Positions 47,034-55,297 of a stretch of 64,000 bases of DNA are shown here, in pieces. Numbering within the stretch: the first letter of the stretch is position 1; each line of letters opens with the position of its first letter. Below the pieces are notes generated by a model that saw nothing but the letters and a program-made list of their open reading frames with translations, did no database searches and was not told the DNA's origin. Both the position numbers and the translations under genes were made by a program. This DNA comes from Spirochaetota bacterium (GTDB lineage Bacteria; Spirochaetota; Spirochaetia; Treponematales; UBA12059), in contig JAPLSN010000008.1 in assembly GCA_026398615.1 (NCBI GenBank), positions 1 through 64,000 of the forward strand, written 5' to 3'.

Positions 47034-47891
47034 TCAGGGAAAGGAATACGGCTCCCACTGCCTGACGAAACCAGCGAACCCGAGTTCCGAGGCCCGATCG
47101 ATCTGGGTTTCCGCCGAATCCTGGTAATGCATGAGCATGGTCTTGCGCTTGATGGCCACGGGGAGGGCCGAGAGCTCGTCCATGGAGGAGTGGACGCCTC
47201 CGGTAAAGAGCTGGCAATCGTGGAAGATGGCCTTGAGGCCGAATTCCCCGTCGAAGCCGACGACCATCTCCGGGTCGAAGCGCGTATCGCTCGTGTAGAG
47301 TATGGAACGGTCGATGACCAGCCCGTAGCTCAGGGACGAGTCGCGCCAGGACTTCGACGAATCGGGGATATGCTTCGTCCGGAAGAAGATCACTTCGATG
47401 CCCCCGATCTTCGCGATGCAGCGTTTGCGGTCGGCCCCCTTCACGGCGACGGGGCGGATGACGTTCCAGAAATCGGAAAATCCCAGGTTCTTTTCATCAT
47501 GTTCTTCATTGAAAGACGCGCCGCCCCTGAGCGACATGCCCCAGAGGAGCCGTTCGTAGGCTTTCGTGATGACGATCGTCGGCTTTTTCTTGGGACCGTA
47601 GCGGTTGACGAGCATCACTTCTTCTAGGCCGCCAATGTGGTCGGCGTGGGAATGCGTGATGAGGTAGTTCTGCACGTGCGTGACGGAAAGGCCGAGCTTG
47701 GACAGGGCTTCCGGGGTGCGCGTCCCGCAATCCACGAGGAGGTGGTCCTGTCCCTTGACGATGAGGAGGTTGTTCTGGAAGAATTTCTTGGAAAAGGCGC
47801 TTCCGGCTCCGATGAACGTGAGCGTCAGGACTCCTTCGTTGGCCAGCGAGAAAGGTGTCGGTGTTTCGGGAAGTAGCGAGGGCTGATCCAT
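47034..47891 (-). CDS. MBL-fold RNase Z-like hydrolase
   Basis: Metallo-beta-lactamase protein of 285 residues, RNase Z/ElaC type: LTFIGAGSAFSKKFFQNNLLIV at the first strands, ITHSHADHIGGLEEVMLV (HxHxDH), LYTSDTRFDPE (bridging Asp), IFHDCQLF and the final His in LMHYQDS. It lacks the long exosite arm of tRNA-maturing RNase Z, so tRNA 3' processing is uncertain. ATG 47891 (MDQPSLLP) sits 7 bases after a good promoter; the upstream frame (MNIGSLSNKATP...) passes through that promoter and is rejected. Base composition is slightly less GC-rich than its neighbours. Confidence 0.87.
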   Translation of the reverse strand: MDQPSLLPETPTPFSLANEGVLTLTFIGAGSAFSKKFFQNNLLIVKGQDHLLVDCGTRTPEALSKLGLSVTHVQNYLITHSHADHIGGLEEVMLVNRYGPKKKPTIVITKAYERLLWGMSLRGGASFNEEHDEKNLGFSDFWNVIRPVAVKGADRKRCIAKIGGIEVIFFRTKHIPDSSKSWRDSSLSYGLVIDRSILYTSDTRFDPEMVVGFDGEFGLKAIFHDCQLFTGGVHSSMDELSALPVAIKRKTMLMHYQDSAETQIDRASELGFAGFVRQWEPYSFP

Positions 47892-47898
47892 CGGAATA

Positions 47899-47926
47899 AC
47901 TATACCGTATGGCCGTTTTTTTTCAA
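47899..47926 (-). promoter_or_regulatory. Leaderless-type promoter of the RNase Z-like gene
   Basis: Minus strand TTGAAA (47921-47926), 16 bp, TATAGT (47899-47904), then 7 bases to ATG 47891. Confidence 0.6.
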
Positions 47927-47998
47927 TGGATTCGTTTTCGGGAATGTCCGATATTGACGTTGTGGAATTCTCCCGCAAGGCGTGGGGCGTGGCTTTGT

Positions 47999-48026
47999 TT
48001 GACAGGCTGCCGATATTCATGATAGT
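47999..48026 (+). promoter_or_regulatory. Probable promoter of the M23 peptidase operon
   Basis: TTGACA (47999-48004), 16 bp, GATAGT (48021-48026). TATAAA at 48026-48031 is an alternative -10 with 21 bp spacing. Confidence 0.4.
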
Positions 48027-48065
48027 ATAAAATGACGTTTTATGCTTGCGGGCAAGGAGCCGTGC

Positions 48066-49103
48066 GTGTCCAAGCTCAATCGATACAAGAAGCTCGAAAA
48101 CAGCCTTGCCCGACGTCTCGGGGGAGCCCTATTCGCGTTCTTTTCGGGCATCAAGGCATTCTTCGGCCGGTTGATCAAGCTTGGGAAGCAGCGCCTGACG
48201 ATAATGTTCGTTCCGCACAGCGAAAAACGCATCATCAACGTGCAAATCAGCATTTTCACCTTGGTCGGATTCGCGGCCGTCGCCGTGATCGCTTTCGGGG
48301 CGTTCACCTTCTTCACCGCGCGCTATGCCGATACCGCCCGGGTCCTCGCCGGCAAGTCGCAAGATCTCCGGGACACCAGGAGCGATCTCGACTCCATCCG
48401 GGATGAAACCACCAATCTCGTGAAAGCCGCCAGGAACTTTGAAACCGTCCTGTCCCAGACCCTGTCGCGCATCGGGATCCACCGGGCCGATGCCTCGTCG
48501 GGCGGCGCCACCGGGGACCTCGCCACCTTCTATGACATGGAAGAGACCGCCACGGGTTCTGTCCGCGAGGCGGGCGAGATCAGGAACGTGACCCGCTACC
48601 TGGAACGGACCACCGAGCCGCTCAAGGAACTGGGCTCGCTCGTGGCGTCCCAGAGCGGCGTCCTGAGCGAGATACCCAACCTGTGGCCCATCCAGGGCGG
48701 CATCGGCCATATTTCGATGTATTACGGCCAGAACGAAAACCCGTTCTACGGCTCCTGGTACCTACACAAGGGGCTGGACATCTCGACCTTCCGCTCCGGT
48801 GACTCCATCGTCGCGACGGCGGACGGCAAGGTCGCGTCGGTCGGCTACGACAGCGGGTACGGCAACAACGTCATCATCGAACACAAGCATGGCTTCATCA
48901 CGCGCTACTGCCACCTGTCCTCGTACCGAGTCCAGAAAGGCGACAAGATCCAGCAGGGCGAGGTGATCGGGTATATCGGCAGCACCGGCATCTCGACCGG
49001 CCCGCACCTCCACTACGAAGTCCATCTCGGGACGGAAACGATCGACCCCTTGCGCTTCCTCAACATCAGGTCGAGCGTCGCCCTGAACGTGGGCACCCGG
49101 TAA
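48066..49103 (+). CDS. M23-family (LytM) cell-wall peptidase
   Basis: Envelope protein of 345 residues. A cytoplasmic basic N-terminus, one membrane helix (IFTLVGFAAVAVIAFGAFTFF, about 62-82), a coiled coil (TARVLAGKSQDLRDTRSDLDSIRDETTNL) and a C-terminal M23 domain with all zinc and catalytic residues: HKGLDIS (HxxxD), RYCHLS and HLHYEVH. It should cut peptidoglycan cross-bridges or activate amidases. The start is GTG 48066 with AAGGAG 6 bases before; ATG 48042 upstream lacks an SD. It is followed by bactofilin, a common pairing in cell-shape control. Confidence 0.92.
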   Translation: MSKLNRYKKLENSLARRLGGALFAFFSGIKAFFGRLIKLGKQRLTIMFVPHSEKRIINVQISIFTLVGFAAVAVIAFGAFTFFTARYADTARVLAGKSQDLRDTRSDLDSIRDETTNLVKAARNFETVLSQTLSRIGIHRADASSGGATGDLATFYDMEETATGSVREAGEIRNVTRYLERTTEPLKELGSLVASQSGVLSEIPNLWPIQGGIGHISMYYGQNENPFYGSWYLHKGLDISTFRSGDSIVATADGKVASVGYDSGYGNNVIIEHKHGFITRYCHLSSYRVQKGDKIQQGEVIGYIGSTGISTGPHLHYEVHLGTETIDPLRFLNIRSSVALNVGTR

Positions 49104-49119
49104 AGCGCCGGATTCCAGA

Positions 49120-49572
49120 ATGGCGAACCCCCGCGATTCCCTCGTCAACAGCCTCATAGGCCCGGATGCCGCCGTCCGGGGAGACATTTTCGTGGAGGGT
49201 TTCCTGCGGATCGACGGGTCGGTGTCGGGCTCCATCCGCGCCACCGGCAAGGTCGTCATCGGGGAACATGGCCGCTGCGCGGCGTCCATCCAGGCCAGGT
49301 CGGCCATCATCGGAGGCATGGTCCGGGGCGACGTGTGCGTGCTGGAACATCTTGCCATACTGCCCGGCGGGGTCATCTGCGGCAACGTCTTCGCGCCGAG
49401 GCTGGATGCCGACGCGGACGTGGTCATCCATGGGGACGTCATGGTGAGCGGCGCGCGCGACAAGGCCGAGGAAGCCATGCTCGATTTCATCCGCAGGCAC
49501 GGGACGAAGGTGCCCGGCGATCCCCAGACGCTCCTCCAGCCGGGCGGCCCCGGCGGCGTATGGCCAAGGTAG
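49120..49572 (+). CDS. Bactofilin
   Basis: Polymer-forming cytoskeletal protein of 150 residues with the right-handed beta-helix DUF583 core: SLIGPDAAVRGDIFVEGFLRIDGSVSGSIRATGKVVIGEHGRCAASI, then GDVCVLEHLAILPGGVICGNVFAPRLDADADVVIHGDVMVSG. In other spirochaetes and Helicobacter bactofilins localise M23 peptidases for cell shape. Here an M23 gene is 16 bases upstream. The end overlaps the yaaR-like start by 13 bases. Confidence 0.92.
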   Translation: MANPRDSLVNSLIGPDAAVRGDIFVEGFLRIDGSVSGSIRATGKVVIGEHGRCAASIQARSAIIGGMVRGDVCVLEHLAILPGGVICGNVFAPRLDADADVVIHGDVMVSGARDKAEEAMLDFIRRHGTKVPGDPQTLLQPGGPGGVWPR

Positions 49573-50057
49573 AGCTTCCGGACAACCTCGTGGCCGGGCT
49601 CATCCCCGGGCTGTTCGGAAGGAAACCGGCGGACGGCAAGAAGGTCGCCAAGGGGAAGGGCGCCTTCAGGACGACTTTCCGCGACGCGGAACGGGCGGAG
49701 ATCGAGGCTCGATCCCTCGGCAGCGAACCTTTCGTCGAAACCGAACTGGGCGACATGCTCGACGGCGTCTACGGCGCGGGCGATGATTTGAAGCGGAACC
49801 CGACCGCGGACAACATACTCGCCTACAAGCGCTCGGTCCGCAACTTCGTCCACTTCGTCGTCGAGCGGGCCTATCGCCTCGAGGAGCGTTCGTCGTCGCG
49901 CGACATCCTGAAACGGAAGAAATTCTCGTCGCTTTCGGTCATCGACGAGAAGCTGGAACGATTGGCGGCCGAAGTCATTTCGACGCAGAGGAATCAGCTC
50001 GAGATCCTCAGGCGCGTCGACGAGATCAACGGCCTCCTCGTCGACCTGACGACGTGA
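49560..50057 (+). CDS. YaaR family protein (DUF327)
   Basis: Protein of 165 residues of the YaaR family: FVETELGDMLDGVYGAGDDLKRNPTADNILAYKRSVRNFVHFVVERAYRLEERSS, and ...SLSVIDEKLERLAAEVISTQRNQLEILRRVDEINGLLVDL. Helical; the function is unknown in Bacillus too, where yaaR also lies near ricT (yaaT). ATG 49560 is inside the bactofilin gene, so the two are translationally coupled. Confidence 0.83.
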   Translation: MAKVELPDNLVAGLIPGLFGRKPADGKKVAKGKGAFRTTFRDAERAEIEARSLGSEPFVETELGDMLDGVYGAGDDLKRNPTADNILAYKRSVRNFVHFVVERAYRLEERSSSRDILKRKKFSSLSVIDEKLERLAAEVISTQRNQLEILRRVDEINGLLVDLTT

Positions 50058-50091
50058 GCGCGGAAGGCCGGAGCACACGCGAAGGACGGGT

Positions 50092-51051
50092 ATGGCAGAC
50101 TATTTCGACCATGAAAATAGCGAAGACGATCTCATGCATCTCGAGGACGAGGGTGAGGAACTCCAGCGCCCCGCTCCTCCCGTCGACAAGTCCCGGCCCC
50201 AGCAGCTCCCCGAGCCGCTGTACCGGATCCAGGTGGAACACTCGCATGAAACCCATTACGCATGGTCCGAGGCCGAGCCCGGTGCCGAGCCCGACACCGG
50301 GCATCTTCCGGAGCGCTCGCAGGTCGTCGCCCTGACGCGCTACGGTCGGGATCTCTGCCTGCTGCTCGGCGTCGTCAGGAACCCCGGTTACATCGACCCG
50401 AGCGAGCTCATCAGGATCGAACGGGCCGCGACGGCCGAAGACCTCGAACGGAGGGCGTCGCACGAGGAGCGGGAAGAGCACGCGTTTTCCGTCTGCCAGG
50501 ACAAGATCATGACCCACGGGCTTCCGATGAAGCTCATCTCCGCCCATTTTCTCCTCGAAGAACCCAAGGTCCTGTTCTTTTTCACCGCGGATTCCCGGGT
50601 GGACTTCCGCGAGCTGGTGAAGGACCTCGTGTCCATCTTCAAGATGAGGATAGAACTCAGGCAGATCGGGGTACGCGACGAAGCCCGCGTGACCGGGGGC
50701 TGCGGCATCTGCGGCCGGATCCTCTGCTGCCACGGTCTCACCGACAAGCTCGTCCCCGTCTCGATCAAGATGGCCAAGGACCAGAACCTTTCGCTCAATT
50801 CCATGAAGATCTCGGGACCCTGCGGCCGGCTTCTTTGCTGCCTGGCCTACGAGTACGGCTTCTACCGGGAAAACAGGCGGAAGATGCCCAACGAGGGAAC
50901 GAGGTTCAATTACGACGGCGCCGTGTTCCGCGTCGTCGAGGTCAACGTGCCCGCGGAGCGGCTCAGGCTCTCCGGTGACGACGGGCGATCGCTCGAGCTT
51001 ACGGCCGACAAGTTCGCCTTCGTCGACGGACGCTGGACGATCAAGCCCTGA
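50092..51051 (+). CDS. ricT: RicT/YaaT PSP1-domain protein
   Basis: PSP1-domain protein of 319 residues, homologous to Bacillus RicT (YaaT), part of the RicA-F-T complex that binds an Fe-S cluster and modulates RNase Y and phosphorelays. The Cys-rich signature is intact: GGCGICGRILCCHGL and GPCGRLLCCLAYEYGFY. DFRELVKDLVSIFKMRIELRQIGVRDEA is the family core. The acidic N-terminus (about 1-60) is spirochaete-specific. GAAGG precedes the ATG. RicA and RicF are not in the window. A bidirectional terminator follows. Confidence 0.92.
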   Translation: MADYFDHENSEDDLMHLEDEGEELQRPAPPVDKSRPQQLPEPLYRIQVEHSHETHYAWSEAEPGAEPDTGHLPERSQVVALTRYGRDLCLLLGVVRNPGYIDPSELIRIERAATAEDLERRASHEEREEHAFSVCQDKIMTHGLPMKLISAHFLLEEPKVLFFFTADSRVDFRELVKDLVSIFKMRIELRQIGVRDEARVTGGCGICGRILCCHGLTDKLVPVSIKMAKDQNLSLNSMKISGPCGRLLCCLAYEYGFYRENRRKMPNEGTRFNYDGAVFRVVEVNVPAERLRLSGDDGRSLELTADKFAFVDGRWTIKP

Positions 51052-51069
51052 CGGCTGCCAGTCACGGCA

Positions 51070-51103
51070 AAAAAACGCCGGCCATCGCGGCCGGCGTTTT
51101 TTT
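51070..51103. terminator. Bidirectional terminator between ricT and the small membrane protein gene
   Basis: CGCCGGCC (51076-51083) pairs with GGCCGGCG (51089-51096) over a 5-base loop. An A7 run precedes the stem and a T7 run follows, so it can stop both convergent transcripts. Confidence 0.9.
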
Positions 51104-51120
51104 CGGAAGACCTTGATGGA

Positions 51121-51402
51121 TTACCACCAGCCGAAGGCGGTTCCGCAGCGGGTCAAGAACCATACGAACGCGATGGCGGCGAGAACGGAATAGGCCCTGT
51201 ACCAGAGCGCGAGGCCCTCGCCTTCGCGGGCCGACAGCATCCCGTTGTAGAGTGAGGCTCCGATGCAGGCGATAAAGCCGATGATCGCGAGCACGCCATA
51301 GGTTGCGTTCGGGGTGCCGAGCGCGTCGAGGCAAAAGACGAACGCGAAGACGAACAGAAGGATCATGAGACCGAAGGTGACGAGACCGTTTCTTGTATCC
51401 AT
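51121..51402 (-). CDS. Small membrane protein of unknown function
   Basis: Protein of 93 residues with three predicted membrane helices (LVTFGLMILLFVFAFVFCLDAL, TYGVLAIIGFIACIGASLY, RAYSVLAAIAFVWFLTRCG). No motif recognised. AAGGAG precedes the ATG, and a good promoter lies upstream, so it is likely expressed. Confidence 0.75.
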   Translation of the reverse strand: MDTRNGLVTFGLMILLFVFAFVFCLDALGTPNATYGVLAIIGFIACIGASLYNGMLSAREGEGLALWYRAYSVLAAIAFVWFLTRCGTAFGWW

Positions 51403-51446
51403 GGCAATCGACTCCTTACCCGTAACTGTCGTGGCGATATCGGGAA

Positions 51447-51475
51447 ATTATAATCCCACAATCTAAAAATGTCCA
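51447..51475 (-). promoter_or_regulatory. Promoter of the small membrane protein gene
   Basis: Minus strand TGGACA (51470-51475), 17 bp, TATAAT (51447-51452); leader of about 40 bases with an SD. Confidence 0.55.
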
Positions 51476-51623
51476 TGCAGGGCGTTTTCCGCGTCCTTTT
51501 CCCCCGTTTTCCCTTCCAACCGGCCCGTTTCCCGGAGGGGCGCCGTCCCGCGACGCTGACGTCATTGCGGAAAGCCCTTCCCCCGGCTAGGATGATCCCG
51601 GCAGGGAAATCGAGGAGGACGAA

Positions 51624-52421
51624 ATGCTCACCCGCAAGCTCGACGAGGCCAGGAACGCATGGAAAGACAGGAACATGGATGCTTCGCGAGCCGCCCACGA
51701 GGCGGGCCAGCGCGCCGATGCCGTCGAAACCCACCGGAACGCCCAGGGGAAATACCTCAAGAGCATCGTGTACGGCGGCATGGACGGCATCGTAACCACC
51801 TTCGCCGCGGTGGCGGGCGTGTCGGGCGCCAATCTCGGCCCCGGCATCGTCCTCATCATGGGCTTCGCCAACCTGATTGCGGACGGGCTTTCCATGTCCA
51901 TCGGCGACTTCCTCTCCTCCAAGAGCGAAGCGGAGTACGAAGCTGCCGAACGCGAACGGGAAAGCTGGGAAGTCGACAACTACCCCGAGGGCGAAAAGCG
52001 GGAACTCCGCGAGCTCTACGTGGCCAAGGGCATGGCGGGGGCGGACGCGGAGGGGGTCGTGGAACTTGTCGCACGGAACAGGAAAGCCTGGGTGGACATC
52101 ATGATGGTGGAAGAGCTCGGCATCGTCCCGGAGGACAGTTCGCCGTTGGGAAGCGCCCTGGCCACCTTCTTCTCGTTCGGCGCCTTCGGATTCCTGCCGC
52201 TCCTGGCGTACGTGACCGCGCTTTTCGTCCCGGCCCTGGCCGGAAGCCAGTTCCCCGCGGCCGTCACCCTGACTGCCTGTACCCTGTTCGCGCTCGGCGC
52301 TTTCAAGACGCGCCTGACCGGCAAAAACTGGATCGTTTCGGGGCTCGAAACCCTCGTCGTCGGCGGTTTGGCGGCATCCGCCGCCTACCTGGTCGGCGCC
52401 CTCCTCGGCGGGCTGGCCTGA
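51624..52421 (+). CDS. VIT1/CCC1-family metal transporter
   Basis: Membrane protein of 265 residues with the VIT family layout: KYLKSIVYGGMDGIVTTFAAVAGVSGANLGPGIVLIMGFANLIADGLSMSIGDFLSSKSEAEYE (helices 1-2 and the start of the cytoplasmic metal-binding helix with its acidic residues), then three more helices (about 165-265). Family members move Fe2+ or Mn2+ by proton antiport. The soluble N-terminal 45 residues are unusually long. SD-like GAGGACGA precedes the ATG. Confidence 0.88.
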   Translation: MLTRKLDEARNAWKDRNMDASRAAHEAGQRADAVETHRNAQGKYLKSIVYGGMDGIVTTFAAVAGVSGANLGPGIVLIMGFANLIADGLSMSIGDFLSSKSEAEYEAAERERESWEVDNYPEGEKRELRELYVAKGMAGADAEGVVELVARNRKAWVDIMMVEELGIVPEDSSPLGSALATFFSFGAFGFLPLLAYVTALFVPALAGSQFPAAVTLTACTLFALGAFKTRLTGKNWIVSGLETLVVGGLAASAAYLVGALLGGLA

Positions 52422-52442
52422 GGGCGCGGCCTCCATTACACT
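52414..52442 (+). promoter_or_regulatory. Leaderless-type promoter of prsW-like gene
   Basis: TGGCCT (52414-52419), 17 bp, TACACT (52437-52442), then 6 bases to ATG 52449. The -35 is weak. Confidence 0.45.
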
Positions 52443-52448
52443 CTTTCC

Positions 52449-53270
52449 ATGATCGCAGATATCGCGAAACTCGTCGGACTGGCGGCGCTGCCGGCCGTGG
52501 TCCTCCTCGCCTGGTTCAACCGCATGGACCGCAAGCGCCCCGAACCCATCGGGATGATAGGGCGCAGCGTGCTGTTCGGGTTCGTGGCCGTCATCCCGGC
52601 CGTCATCCTCGAGATCGTCCTGGAGCAGTTCAACCCGGGCGGCCTCCCCGGGGCCGTCTTCTCCGCCTTCGTGGTGGCGGCTTTCGTCGAGGAGGGGGTG
52701 AAATTCCTCTTCGTGCGGTTTTTCATATGGAAGATCCGCGAATTCGACGAGGTGATGGACGGCATCGTCTACACGATCTGCGTGAGCCTCGGCTTCGCCT
52801 TCGTGGAAAACGTGTTCTACGGGCTGAATGACGCCCGCGTGCTCTACCTGCGCGCCTTCACGGCGGTGCCGCTGCACGCGGTGGCGTCGGGCGTCATGGG
52901 ATACTGCATCGGGAAAGCCAAGATCACCGGAATGAAGAACCCCGGCGCGTTCGAGCGCAGGGGCCTGCTGTGGGCCGTCATCATCCACGGATTTTACGAT
53001 GTCTTCCTCTTCGCCCATCCCCTTTTGTGGCCGTTCTCGATCCTGACCCTGGCCTCCGGGGCTTTAGCGCTGTACTGCTGCGTGCAGGCGGCGAAAAAGC
53101 TGGACGCGGGGCGGGTCTACCCGCCGAAGGCCGCGGACGCGCTTCCGGCCGGGGAGCCAGGGTCGCCCGGCGACATGGCGGTCGCGGAAAAGGCCTGGTC
53201 ACCCATCGAGGTCGGGACGGAAGGGGCTGGCGGTGCGGCCGTTGCCCGACGCCCCGAGGATCTCGGATAG
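52449..53270 (+). CDS. PrsW-family intramembrane protease
   Basis: Integral membrane protein of 273 residues of the PrsW/CPBP-like superfamily. The glutamate motif is in FVEEGVKFLFVR (EExxK), with LHAVASGVMGYCIG and IIHGFYDVFLF giving the histidine and Asp positions typical of PrsW. Bacillus PrsW starts the degradation of an anti-sigma factor; no sigma/anti-sigma pair is next to this gene. The C-terminal 50 residues are soluble. Confidence 0.83.
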   Translation: MIADIAKLVGLAALPAVVLLAWFNRMDRKRPEPIGMIGRSVLFGFVAVIPAVILEIVLEQFNPGGLPGAVFSAFVVAAFVEEGVKFLFVRFFIWKIREFDEVMDGIVYTICVSLGFAFVENVFYGLNDARVLYLRAFTAVPLHAVASGVMGYCIGKAKITGMKNPGAFERRGLLWAVIIHGFYDVFLFAHPLLWPFSILTLASGALALYCCVQAAKKLDAGRVYPPKAADALPAGEPGSPGDMAVAEKAWSPIEVGTEGAGGAAVARRPEDLG

Positions 53271-53344
53271 ATTTCGGGGATCAAGAAAAAAAACAGAGGC
53301 TCATGCGACAGGTTCGACCCGCGACGGTCAAGCCGTACCGGCCT

Positions 53345-55294
53345 TCATTCGAGTCCTTCGACCTCCGGGCTCACCAGTTCCCATTCTTCGGAAAGGTCCG
53401 CGGCTTCCGCGTCCAGCGCGTCCACGGCGTCCTGGAGCCTCCGCATCCTCGAACCGTCGATGTAGTTTTCCTCGAGGCCCATGTCGTGCTGGGCACGGCG
53501 CTTTTCGCCGTCGATCGCCTCCAGCCGCTTGAGGATATCGTCTTCCCGTTTCCTGAGCTTCCTCGCCCGGGCTTTACGTTCCTTTTCCTCTTCGTAACTT
53601 CGAACCGCCTGGGTCTTGGGGGCTTCCGGTTCGCCCTTCGCCGCAGCCTGGAACCGCGGCGCATCGTCGGTTGTCGCGGCGTCGCGGGCTTTTTTTTCGA
53701 GATAATAGGCGTAGTCGCCGGGGTAGAGCCGGGGCGTGGCACCGCAGGACAGCTCGAGGACGCGATCGGCGAGGCCTTCGATGAAAAAGCGGTCGTGGGA
53801 AACGAAGAGGACGGTGCCCTCGAATCGTTTCAGGGCGTCGAGGAGCACGTCCTTGGAATCCAGGTCCAGGTGGTTCGTGGGTTCGTCCAGCACGAGGAGG
53901 TTGGCAGGCTTGAGGAGCATCTTGACGAGTGCGAGTCGGGAACGCTCCCCGCCCGAGAGGATGCGGACGCTCTTTCCCACGTCGTCGCCGTGGAACAGGA
54001 AAGCGCCCAACAGGTTGCGAAGCTTCGGTATGAGCCCCGTGGGGCAGACGGAAGCGGCTTCTTCCTCGACCGTCCGCGAACCGTCGAGGGACTCGGCCAC
54101 GTCCTGCGCGAAGTACCCGGTCGTGATGCCGGTCCCGAGGCGCACCGTGCCCGAGTAGTCTGCGTCGACGCCGGCGATGATGCGCATGAGCGTGGATTTG
54201 CCGGCTCCGTTCGGCCCGACGAAAGCCACCTTCATCCCCGAGTCCAGGCAGAGGGAGAGGTCGCGGACGACGCCGAGGCTGCCATAGGATTTCGAGAGAC
54301 CTTCCAGGGTCAGGGCTATCCGGCCGCACCTGGGGGCCGGCGGGAAGCTGAAGTGGATGCGTTTCATGCCCTCGGGAATCTCGATGGGTTCGATCGCGGC
54401 GAGCTGCTTCACCCTCGACTGGACGAGCGACGCCTTGGACGCGTTGTACCTGAACCTCCGGATGAAATCCTCTATGCGGGCGATCTCCTCCTGCTGGCGC
54501 TCCCAGGCTTCGAACAGCGAATCGAGTTCGCGCGCCCGGTTACGCTCGTACGCGGAGTAGGTCCCGGAATACCGGCTCAGCTTCCCGCTCCATACTTCGT
54601 AGATTTCGCTCACCGAGGAATCGAGGAAGGAACGGTCGTGGGAGACCACGAGGAAGCCGCCCTTGAAGGCGCGCAGGTAGTCCTCGAGCCAGTTCCTCGC
54701 TTCGAGGTCGAGGTAGTTAGTCGGTTCGTCGAGGAGCATGATGTCGGGGTTTTCCAGGATCACCTTGGCGAGGGCGAGCCGCATCTGCCAGCCGCCGGAG
54801 AATTCCTCGACGCGCCGCTCCTGGTCGCCGGGGACGAACCCGAGGCCTTCCAGCACTTCCCGTATTCGGTCCCTGCGGCGCCAGTAGCCCGAGTCCCCGA
54901 TCGTCTCGTGGAGGGCATGATAGGTTTCGACGAGGGCGAGGGTTTTCGGATCGTCGGACACCGAACTTTCGAGGCGGGCGCCGACCGCGTCGCGCTCGCG
55001 GATCAGGGCTTCGATGGCGGCGTACGCCAGCTCGGCTTCTTCCTCCACGGTGGCGGACGCGTACGCGATGCCTGATTGCGGCAGGTAGGATATACGCGTG
55101 CCTTTCTGGATCGCCCGCTCGCCTGAATCCGGGGCGAGGGCGCCGGCCACTATCTTCATGAGCGTGGACTTGCCCGCGCCGTTCGGCCCGCAGAGCGCCG
55201 CCTTCGTGCCGGAGGCGAGGTTGAGGTTGACCGACTTGAGTATGTCCCGCGCGCCGAACGCCAGCGAGACCTCGGAGAATTGCACGAAGGCCAT
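53345..55294 (-). CDS. ABC-F family ATPase
   Basis: Soluble ABC protein of 649 residues with two nucleotide-binding domains and no membrane part. Walker A GPNGAGKSTL occurs twice; the signatures are EFSGGWQMRLALAK and LSGGERSRLALVK; Walker B is LLDEPTNYLDL and LVLDEPTNHLDL. The inter-domain linker is helical (about 230-300), and the C-terminus (about 550-649) is a coiled coil (KARARKLRKREDDILKRLEAIDGEK), as in Uup/YdiF-type ABC-F ribosome factors. The ATG is 3 bases after the lipoprotein stop, so both genes share a transcript. Confidence 0.93.
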   Translation of the reverse strand: MAFVQFSEVSLAFGARDILKSVNLNLASGTKAALCGPNGAGKSTLMKIVAGALAPDSGERAIQKGTRISYLPQSGIAYASATVEEEAELAYAAIEALIRERDAVGARLESSVSDDPKTLALVETYHALHETIGDSGYWRRRDRIREVLEGLGFVPGDQERRVEEFSGGWQMRLALAKVILENPDIMLLDEPTNYLDLEARNWLEDYLRAFKGGFLVVSHDRSFLDSSVSEIYEVWSGKLSRYSGTYSAYERNRARELDSLFEAWERQQEEIARIEDFIRRFRYNASKASLVQSRVKQLAAIEPIEIPEGMKRIHFSFPPAPRCGRIALTLEGLSKSYGSLGVVRDLSLCLDSGMKVAFVGPNGAGKSTLMRIIAGVDADYSGTVRLGTGITTGYFAQDVAESLDGSRTVEEEAASVCPTGLIPKLRNLLGAFLFHGDDVGKSVRILSGGERSRLALVKMLLKPANLLVLDEPTNHLDLDSKDVLLDALKRFEGTVLFVSHDRFFIEGLADRVLELSCGATPRLYPGDYAYYLEKKARDAATTDDAPRFQAAAKGEPEAPKTQAVRSYEEEKERKARARKLRKREDDILKRLEAIDGEKRRAQHDMGLEENYIDGSRMRRLQDAVDALDAEAADLSEEWELVSPEVEGLE

Positions 55295-55297
55295 GCG

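Noticed and set aside
47892-48020. N-terminal extension of the RNase Z-like protein (MNIGSLSNKATPH...)
   Set aside because: This stretch contains TTGAAA-16-TATAGT just before ATG 47891 and is AT-rich unlike coding DNA; the promoter explanation is better.
52970-55075. 701-codon plus-strand frame over prsW and ABC-F
   Set aside because: Antisense shadow of the ABC-F gene, whose Walker and signature motifs are on the minus strand.
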